In this document: in pieces, positions 27,023 to 33,061 of the stretch
Position numbering within the stretch: position 1 is the stretch's first letter
Layout: every line of letters starts with the position of its first letter
NCBI GenBank assembly: GCA_002482005.1
Contig: DLFD01000010.1
Coordinates: forward strand, 1-49,346
Reading direction: 5' to 3'
Source of the DNA: Lachnospiraceae bacterium UBA7729
GTDB taxonomy: Bacteria > Bacillota > Clostridia > Lachnospirales > Lachnospiraceae
DNA length: 49,346 nt
The notes under the pieces: generated by a model
Database searches by the model: none
Seen by the model: the letters and a program-made list of their open reading frames with translations, nothing else
Told to the model about the DNA's origin: nothing
Made by a program: the position numbers and the translations under genes

Positions 27023-27104
27023 TTTAACCCTTGACGGATCCTGCCGTCATGCCGGCGATGAAGTTTAACCCTTCACGGATCCTGCTGTCATTCCGGCGAT
27101 GAAG
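27023..27104 (-). repeat. 41-bp duplication of a permease 3' end
   Basis: Copies at 27023-27063 and 27064-27104 are identical at 38 of 41 positions. Each encodes FIAGMTAGSVKG plus a stop. The inner copy is the true end of the permease; the outer copy is out of frame behind it. The three differences are all synonymous in the encoded peptide (Gly, Thr and Val codons). Confidence 0.95.
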
Positions 27105-27901
27105 TACTTCTGGAAGCATACGAACAGGATCAGGATCGGGATGATCGCGAAGCAGGAGCCTGCGATCAGGATATCGTAGTTGTTGCCGTAAGGAGAAAGC
27201 AGGGACTGCAGTCCTACCGGCAGCGTGATCTTGTCCATCTTGTTGATGACGATCATCGGCCACAGGAAGTTGTTCCAGCTGGACATACCTTCGTAGATGC
27301 CCATGGCTGCGAAGGACGGCTTCATCAGCGGAAGGATGATCTTGAAGAAGATCCCGTACTCGGAGCAGCCATCGACACGGCCGGCGTCGATCAGTTCCTT
27401 CGGCAGTCCGGAAAGGTACTGGCGGAAGAAGAAGACCATCATCGGTACAACGACGTACGGCAGTATGATGCCCCACATACTGTTGATCAGGTGCATCCCG
27501 ATGATCAGCTTGTACAGCGGAAGAAGGATGACTTCGGTCGGGACCATCATGACCATCAGGACGAAGATGAAGAACAGGTTCTTGCCCTTGAATTCATACA
27601 TCGCGAATCCGTATGCGACCCAGGCGCTGAGGAACAGGGACAGGGCGGTCTGGACGATCGTGATCATCAGAGAGTTCTTGTACCAGCTGAAGTAGGCATT
27701 CTTGCCTGAGAACAGAAGCTTATACTCATCAAAATTCGCATGGACCCAGTCGATATCGAAGTTCAGACCATTTCTCATCAGCTCGGAACCAGGTCTCAGG
27801 GATGCTACAAAAAGCAGCGCCAGAGGCAGCAGCGTGATCGCTGCAACGATCAGGAACAGAATAAAGAGACGAACTGATCTCACTTTTGCATTCTTCTTCA
27901 T
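27065..27901 (-). CDS. Sugar ABC importer permease, MalG type (arabinoside operon)
   Basis: A 278-residue permease with six helices. The EAA loop is ELIDAGRVDGCSEYGIFFKI with LP following. The tail is CFQKYFIAGMTAGSVKG. The start at 27901 is supported by AAGGAGG 9 bases upstream; a longer frame to 27937 runs into the previous gene and has no such site. It begins 4 bases after the MalF-type stop codon. Its last 12 codons are duplicated immediately downstream. Partner of the binding protein at 28995; its substrate by context is arabinofuranosyl oligosaccharides. Confidence 0.92.
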   Translation of the reverse strand: MKKNAKVRSVRLFILFLIVAAITLLPLALLFVASLRPGSELMRNGLNFDIDWVHANFDEYKLLFSGKNAYFSWYKNSLMITIVQTALSLFLSAWVAYGFAMYEFKGKNLFFIFVLMVMMVPTEVILLPLYKLIIGMHLINSMWGIILPYVVVPMMVFFFRQYLSGLPKELIDAGRVDGCSEYGIFFKIILPLMKPSFAAMGIYEGMSSWNNFLWPMIVINKMDKITLPVGLQSLLSPYGNNYDILIAGSCFAIIPILILFVCFQKYFIAGMTAGSVKG

Positions 27902-27905
27902 GACT

Positions 27906-28808
27906 TCAGTCCTCCTTCTTCTTTCCGATCGTTCCATTCATCGTCAGCTGGACCAGGTTGATGCCGATAACGATAAGCAGGAAGATCACACCGACTGCAG
28001 AACCGATGCCGAGCTGATTCTGCTCAAGACCCATTCTGTAGAGGAATCCGACAAGTGTGGTGCCTACATTGTTCGGGGACTTGTTGCCGTTGAACAGCAT
28101 ATAGGATTCGGAGAACATTGCCATGCCGCCGAAGATGGAGATCGTCAGGACGTAGATCGCGGTCGGCTTCAGAAGCGGCAGTGTCACATAGAAGAACTGC
28201 TGCCATCTGGAAGCGCCGTCAACTTCAGCGGATTCATAGAGGTCTGACGGGATCTGCTGGATACCAGCCAGATAGTACATCATGTTGACGCCTGTCCACC
28301 TCCACATACAGATGAAGAACAGGGCCAGCCACACGGTTCCCGGAGTTCTCAGCCAGACAAGAGGACCTGCTCCGAAGATATTGATGAACTTGTTCATGAA
28401 GGATCCCGGAAGTTCTCCGAACATGAGGCGGAACACAACGCCTGCGACAACGACGGAAGTAAGAGCCGGGATGAACAGGATGCTGCGGAAGGTGGTCTTC
28501 GCTCTCATCTCCTGGCTGTTCAGAAGCGCTGCCAGGACAAGCGGGATCGGGATCATCAGTGCGCAGGATACAATTGTATAGAAGATACTGTTTCTCAGAG
28601 ACTTGATGAAAACAGCGTTTTTTACGATCTTATAGTTTTTCAGTCCCACCCAGGCATGTGCCGGCACATTCTGGAAACTCATACCGACCATGCTGATGAT
28701 GCAGTACACATAGAACACTGCAAATGTGATCAGGAATGGAAGGATGAATACGTAGGGAGCTACCTTCTTCGAATAGATGAATGACTTTCTTACACGTTTC
28801 TTTTGCAT
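27906..28808 (-). CDS. Sugar ABC importer permease, MalF type (arabinoside operon)
   Basis: A 300-residue permease with six helices. A basic N-terminus (MQKKRVRKSFIYSKK) precedes helix 1, and the EAA loop is LYESAEVDGASRWQQFFYVTLP. AAGGAGGG lies about 12 bases before the ATG. A full terminator-like hairpin sits between it and the upstream binding-protein gene, so permease expression depends on read-through. No ATPase is encoded in the operon. Confidence 0.92.
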   Translation of the reverse strand: MQKKRVRKSFIYSKKVAPYVFILPFLITFAVFYVYCIISMVGMSFQNVPAHAWVGLKNYKIVKNAVFIKSLRNSIFYTIVSCALMIPIPLVLAALLNSQEMRAKTTFRSILFIPALTSVVVAGVVFRLMFGELPGSFMNKFINIFGAGPLVWLRTPGTVWLALFFICMWRWTGVNMMYYLAGIQQIPSDLYESAEVDGASRWQQFFYVTLPLLKPTAIYVLTISIFGGMAMFSESYMLFNGNKSPNNVGTTLVGFLYRMGLEQNQLGIGSAVGVIFLLIVIGINLVQLTMNGTIGKKKED

Positions 28809-28881
28809 GCTGCAGGGCCCTCCTTCTCCGCTGCAAACCCAGTGGACCGGACTTTACAGGTATCCGGGCCTCCTCATTACT

Positions 28882-28924
28882 AAAAAATGGGAGGCGCCGA
28901 GGCTCTCGCCCGGCACCTCCCATC
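28882..28924 (-). terminator. Intra-operon terminator after the arabinoside binding protein
   Basis: On the minus strand GATGGGAGGTGCCG pairs with CGGCGCCTCCCAT, followed directly by TTTTTT. This is the best rho-independent terminator in the operon, yet it lies between the binding-protein and permease genes, as expected for setting a high ratio of binding protein to permease. Confidence 0.85.
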
Positions 28925-28994
28925 TCCGGTCTGCCCTGGTTTCAGCAGTGTCTGCTGCTGACTATAAGGCAGTTTGTTTCTGCTGTTTCAGCAA

Positions 28995-30314
28995 TCAGTA
29001 GACGATGGTATCCTGCTCGTTCTGCAGAAGCTCCATAGCGTCTTCGTCGACGGAATTCTCAAATGCATTCGCGTAAGTGGTGGAAACCAGTACGGAATAG
29101 GTTGCAGAGTAAGAACCGCTGATGTCAGGAGCTGTCAGATCAGTTCCGTTCGCCTTAAGGATATCAAACGGGTTGGTTGTGAAGAACTGAAGGAACTTGT
29201 TGTCCGGATCCTCGGTGATAGCCGGGTCATCCCAAAGCTCGGTACGGATCGGGTCAAATCCAAGCTCTTTCCACTCATAGGTGCAGCCTTCCTTGGAAAG
29301 CTTTGCGAATGCGAGGAAGTCCTTGCAGAGCTGCTCGTTCTCGGTGCCCTTGATAACGGATGTGCCGGTGCCGCCCTGAAGTACTTCATGGACATCGCCA
29401 TCGTTCCATACAGGCATCGGATAGATTGCCATCTTGCCCTTAAGATCGGTCATGTAATCAGTGAAGCGTCCCATGTACCACAGCGGGATGGTGATGGATG
29501 CGCATCCGCCGCCGTTCATGAATCCGTACCATTCCTCAGTATGGAATCCGCCGCCTGGGGTGATCTGGATGGTGCCGTCAGCGAGCATCTCACGGATAAA
29601 GTTGATAACGTCTGCATGTTCCTGAGTAGCGATGTTCGGGTTGCCGTCTGCATCGACGTACTGAACACCCTTCTCAAGCAGCATAGCCTGCGGAAGGAAG
29701 AGGTCGCTGACCTCGACGGTAGCCATCGGCTTGCCGGTCTTCTCAAGAACGGTCTTGCCTGCTTCATGGAAGTCGTCCCAGGTATTGATCGTTGCCGGAT
29801 CAATTCCTGCTTCGTTCATGATGTCCATGTTGTAATAAGTAACGGTTGCGCCCAGATGGAAGTCTGCGCCGTATACATGCTCGCCGTCGCCGTACATAGC
29901 AACACGTGAGTAGACGATGTCGTCCTTGTAAGGCTCTACAGCGTCATCGATCGGGATGAGATACTGGCCGTTCAGGAAGGATCCGTAGTATCCGATCTCG
30001 ATATCAGCCATATCAGGTGTTCCCTCGCCTGCTGCGCAAGCGGTAAGGAGCTTCTCCTGCAGTGCATGGGACTCGCCGGTGGTGACCGTCATGTTGATCG
30101 GTCTGTCCGGATTCTGCTTGTTCCACTCATCTGCCATGGATGTCCAGAACGGAACATGCAGTTCCTGGAAGGTCCAGAACTGGATATCAGTTCCGCCGTC
30201 CACGAATGTGTTCGTGCCCTGTGTCGATCCATCGTCTGCGAATGCAGTCATTCCGCCGAGTACGGTGGAAACTGCCATAGCAGAGACAAGGATTCCGCTC
30301 ATTAACTTCTTCAT
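28995..30314 (-). CDS. Sugar ABC importer solute-binding protein (arabinoside operon)
   Basis: A 439-residue family 1 binding protein. The signal peptide MKKLMSGILVSAMAVSTVLG ends MTAFA before DDGS, with no lipobox cysteine. The mature protein carries the family pattern (IQFWTFQELHVPFWTSMADEW, then GTPDMADIEIG, then a loop GGGFHTEEWYGFMNGG). AAAGGAG lies 6-7 bases before the ATG. It is the first gene of the operon that includes two permeases, two GH51 enzymes and the dehydrogenase, so it likely binds arabinofuranosyl oligosaccharides. The promoter with two LacI-type operators lies about 110-135 bases upstream. Confidence 0.92.
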   Translation of the reverse strand: MKKLMSGILVSAMAVSTVLGGMTAFADDGSTQGTNTFVDGGTDIQFWTFQELHVPFWTSMADEWNKQNPDRPINMTVTTGESHALQEKLLTACAAGEGTPDMADIEIGYYGSFLNGQYLIPIDDAVEPYKDDIVYSRVAMYGDGEHVYGADFHLGATVTYYNMDIMNEAGIDPATINTWDDFHEAGKTVLEKTGKPMATVEVSDLFLPQAMLLEKGVQYVDADGNPNIATQEHADVINFIREMLADGTIQITPGGGFHTEEWYGFMNGGGCASITIPLWYMGRFTDYMTDLKGKMAIYPMPVWNDGDVHEVLQGGTGTSVIKGTENEQLCKDFLAFAKLSKEGCTYEWKELGFDPIRTELWDDPAITEDPDNKFLQFFTTNPFDILKANGTDLTAPDISGSYSATYSVLVSTTYANAFENSVDEDAMELLQNEQDTIVY

Positions 30315-30390
30315 CTTGTTCTCCTTTCATACTGCCCATCAGTTGCGTTACGTGCCGCACATCCCTTTCTCCAAAGATGTGCCCTGCTTT

Positions 30391-30410
30391 GAGGATTATC
30401 GATAACCCTC
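30391..30410. promoter_or_regulatory. Candidate LacI operator, downstream copy
   Basis: GAGGATTATCGATAACCCTC is a near-perfect 20-bp palindrome with the central CG typical of LacI-family sites. It lies just after the predicted transcription start of the arabinoside operon. Confidence 0.65.
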
Positions 30411-30420
30411 GGATGCCTAT

Positions 30421-30449
30421 AGATTAACGTTATCCCATCAAAATGTCAA
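30421..30449 (-). promoter_or_regulatory. Promoter of the arabinoside operon
   Basis: On the minus strand a perfect TTGACA (30444-30449) and TAATCT (30421-30426) are 17 bases apart. The leader to the binding-protein start is about 100 bases. The spacer overlaps a LacI-type palindrome, so a bound repressor would cover the promoter. Confidence 0.6.
30422..30434. promoter_or_regulatory. Candidate LacI operator overlapping the promoter
   Basis: GATTAACGTTATC is a palindrome around a central CG with core TAACGTTA, located within the spacer and -10 of the arabinoside promoter. Its centre is 28 bases from that of the operator at 30391-30410. Confidence 0.6.
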
Positions 30450-30555
30450 TCAATAAAAATCTCCAAATCTTTGTGTTGACAATTATGCACATTTTATATT
30501 GTTTTATTGTGCAGTTTTTGGTACTTAATAGTAACAGCATTCGGCAAGTGTACTC

Positions 30556-30745
30556 TTCAGATTTCTTTAATGACGAGGAATGCAGAAAGCTACCCCCTCA
30601 GATCTATCCAATGACGAGGAATACAGAAAGTGTTTCCTTCAGGCCTATCTAATGGCGAGGAATACAGAAAGTGTTCCCTTCAGGTCTATCTAATGGCGAG
30701 GAATACAGAAAGTGTTCCCTTCAGGTCTATCTAATGACTAGGAAT
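30556..30745. repeat. 41-bp tandem repeat, about four and a half copies
   Basis: Units start at 30569, 30610, 30651 and 30692, with partial copies at each end. Each contains AATGGCGAGGAATACAGAAA followed by GTGTTCCCTTCAGG-like sequence. The last two full units are nearly identical and the first is the most diverged. The array lies between the arabinoside promoter and the LacI gene. No gene is supported in this stretch. Confidence 0.9.
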
Positions 30746-30829
30746 GCTGTTAGATTTCCGGAAACACATCATCGGGATGCACTATTTATCGGGATGCGCT
30801 ATAATCTTCAATCATGTGAAAACCGATAA

Positions 30830-30955
30830 GCGATCATGCCGCCGGGATCATCTCCCGGAGATCATGTCATCGTGATGCAGGAAGTCGGAAAAGCGATCAT
30901 GCCGCCGGGATCATCTCCCGGAGATCATGTCATCGTGATGCAGGAAGTCGGAAGT
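30830..30955. repeat. 63-bp direct repeat, two copies, before the LacI gene
   Basis: Copies at 30830-30892 and 30893-30955 are nearly identical. Each holds a hairpin CCGGGA-loop-TCCCGG and several GATCATG words. They end about 33 bases before the LacI start codon, so they form its leader or its operator region. Confidence 0.9.
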
Positions 30956-30987
30956 TCATCGGTAAGAACAGTTCAGGAGCAGTTAAG

Positions 30988-32040
30988 ATGGCCACACAAT
31001 CCAAGAGACCCACCCTCAGCACCGTTGCCGAAAAGTGCGGCTACTCTGTCAACACCGTATCCAGAGCCCTCAGAGGAGACGACCATCTCCCGGAAACGAC
31101 AATCCAGAAGATCCGACAGGCAGCAGATGAAGTCGGCTATATCCCGAATGTCCTTGCCTCCAGCCTCCGCTCAAGCGATACCCACACCATCGCGATCATC
31201 ATCGAGGATATCGAGAACCCTCACTACTCCCACCTGATGTCCAGGATCGACCTGGAGCTTCGCGCCAGAGGCTACAGCGTCATCATCCTCTGCAACAACA
31301 AGAGCCTGACGAGCGAGCACCAGCTGGCTGCCCTGTCGATCTCCTACAATGTTGACGGTGTTCTTCTCTTCCCGCAGACCAGTTCGAATTCCCCTTCCGG
31401 AAGCCTTTCCGCGATAAGACTGCTCCAGAGGAACCATATTCCATACGTTCTGGTCGACCGTTCCATCCTCATGCACGACACCGACTGTGTCCGCGTGGAT
31501 GACGAAGAAGGCGGCTACCTTGCCGGAAAGATTCTTTCGGAGATGGGTCACCGGAAGTTCCTCTATATCATGGGTCCTGAGAACAATTCCTCACAGATTC
31601 TCCGGCAGAAAGGCCTGCTGCGGGCGATCGATGAATACTGCGGCAGCGGAGCCTCCGATAAAAACATCCGCTTTATGAACGAATCTGTCTACCTGACGGC
31701 ACAGGAGCAGGACAATCTCTACTATCTTCTGACGCCTCTCGACTACACTGCCCTCGTCTGCTTCAACGACGAATGCGCCTACTATTGCATGCAGGCTCTG
31801 CAGGTAAACGGCTGCCGTATCCCGGAAGATGTCTCCCTGATCGGCTTCGACAGCATCGCGACAGATAGTCGATTCCTGCCGAAACTCTCCAGCATCGCAC
31901 ATAAAAGAGGCCACAGCCTGGCAAAGGCAACCGTGGAAGCCATCATGAAGCGGATCAAGAACCCGGCGGGCGACTACGGCAACGTGATCCTGCCCGTCGA
32001 CTACTACGACGGAGGAACATGCGGAAGACCAAGGAAGTGA
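30988..32040 (+). CDS. LacI-family transcription repressor
   Basis: A 350-residue regulator. The N-terminal helix-turn-helix TLSTVAEKCGYSVNTVSRAL (residues 9-28) is followed by the hinge helix region VLASSLRSSDTHTI. The C-terminal periplasmic-binding-like sensor contains VDGVLLFPQTSS, YVLVDRS, HRKFLYIMGP and PEDVSLIGFDSI. AGGAG lies 9 bases before the ATG. Divergent orientation from the arabinoside operon and two CG-centred palindromes at that promoter indicate repression relieved by an arabinose-type sugar. The inducer is not known. Confidence 0.92.
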   Translation: MATQSKRPTLSTVAEKCGYSVNTVSRALRGDDHLPETTIQKIRQAADEVGYIPNVLASSLRSSDTHTIAIIIEDIENPHYSHLMSRIDLELRARGYSVIILCNNKSLTSEHQLAALSISYNVDGVLLFPQTSSNSPSGSLSAIRLLQRNHIPYVLVDRSILMHDTDCVRVDDEEGGYLAGKILSEMGHRKFLYIMGPENNSSQILRQKGLLRAIDEYCGSGASDKNIRFMNESVYLTAQEQDNLYYLLTPLDYTALVCFNDECAYYCMQALQVNGCRIPEDVSLIGFDSIATDSRFLPKLSSIAHKRGHSLAKATVEAIMKRIKNPAGDYGNVILPVDYYDGGTCGRPRK

Positions 32041-32564
32041 GGTGAATACTGCTTTCTGCGCCACTTCTCCTGTCCTCCAGCTGCCTTTCCGCTGCTTTTC
32101 CACTGGCTTCCAACTGGCTTACAACTGTCCTCCATGCCTTCCAACTGCCTCCCAACTGTCTTCCAACCGTCCCCGGCGACGCATTCCCAGGAATTCTTGT
32201 TTTTTCCGGCGCCACCCATTCCGCTCCCCAAACATCCCCGGCGACGCATTCCCAGGAATTCTTGTCCTTTCCGGCGCCGCCCATACTGCTGTCTCTGGCG
32301 GCGGATCCGCAGAAAGTTCGGTAATGAAATATGTTCTTCTTATCACTGCGAAAGGAGCAAACAAAAAGAGAGCAGCAGCTGCTTCCCTGGTGTTTTTTCG
32401 TTATCGCCAGATATCTTTCCTGCAGTCCCCTTCCTCCTTGTATTCCGCGTCTCTGCTATACTGAAGCCATGATTGAACCAAAGGTTGATACTTGTTCAGC
32501 CATTTCCAGTTGTCCAGAATCCGGAATAGGATTATTATTGATTTATAGTTTCGGTCGAAAGAAT
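32041..32564. other. Intergenic stretch with degenerate CAACTG-rich sequence
   Basis: No gene is supported here. Bases 32079-32170 hold a loose run of TTCCAACTG-like words 10-12 bases apart. Then comes the 65-bp duplication described separately. Bases 32300-32564 show no structure I can name. Confidence 0.6.
32171..32300. repeat. 65-bp direct repeat, two copies
   Basis: CCCCGGCGACGCATTCCCAG begins both copies (32171 and 32236). About 50 bases are nearly identical, including GGAATTCTTG and CCGGCGCC. ATTCC-CA-GGAAT gives a small hairpin, and the GGCG and CGCC ends can pair around it. Confidence 0.85.
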
Positions 32565-32606
32565 ATTGACAGATCATTGACAGATCAGGCTGGATATCCG
32601 TTATAT
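32565..32606 (+). promoter_or_regulatory. Promoter of the YbjN-AAA pair, with an 11-bp direct repeat
   Basis: ATTGACAGATC occurs twice back to back (32565-32575 and 32576-32586). The second supplies a perfect -35 TTGACA (32577-32582). GTTATA or TTATAT follows after 17 or 18 bases. The ATG of the YbjN gene is about 40 bases past the predicted start of transcription. Confidence 0.6.
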
Positions 32607-32649
32607 CCATACATCAATGATCCTTATTGCATGAGAGGAGGAATCTATT

Positions 32650-33060
32650 ATGGCAGTGAATTATAAGCAGCTTTTTATGAATTACTGTGACAGCGAGGGC
32701 ATCAAATACAATGACGATGATGAGGAGACCGTCTCCCTCAGCTACAGGTGCGATAATCTGGAAGATCTCCGTATAGTCGTCTTCTTCCATAAGGACCGCA
32801 ATGACGTTCAGTTCTGGTCCACTTTCGCCAGTGCAAAGGATGAAAAGCGCAGCGCAGGGCTTCTTGCCTGCAACTCCCTGAACCAGGAATACAGATGGGT
32901 CCGTTTCTATCTCGACAAGGACTGGGATCTGATCTGCGAGGCCGATGCTCTGCTCGATCCTTCCAGCGGCGGCGAGGAATGCCTTAGCATCGTACGCCGT
33001 ATGGTCAATATCATCGATGAAGCCTACCCGAAATTCATGAAGACACTCTGGGCAAACTGA
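32650..33060 (+). CDS. YbjN-domain protein
   Basis: A 136-residue single-domain protein of the YbjN family, whose fold resembles type III secretion chaperones. Typical elements are the YKQLFMNYCDSEGIKY opening, alternating acidic beta-strands (VSLSYRCDNLEDLRIVVFF), the LLACNSLNQEYRWVRFYLDKDWDLICEADALLD core and a C-terminal amphipathic helix (VRRMVNIIDEAYPKFMKTL). AGAGGAGG lies 8 bases before the ATG. Its stop is one base before the start of the AAA gene, so the two are translationally coupled and probably act together. The biochemical function of YbjN proteins is not firmly known. Confidence 0.8.
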   Translation: MAVNYKQLFMNYCDSEGIKYNDDDEETVSLSYRCDNLEDLRIVVFFHKDRNDVQFWSTFASAKDEKRSAGLLACNSLNQEYRWVRFYLDKDWDLICEADALLDPSSGGEECLSIVRRMVNIIDEAYPKFMKTLWAN

Positions 33061-33061
33061 T

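Noticed and set aside
30556..30955. Insertion sequence or integron attachment sites
   Set aside because: No transposase or integrase, no terminal inverted repeats and no target-site duplications; simple tandem duplication explains the pattern.
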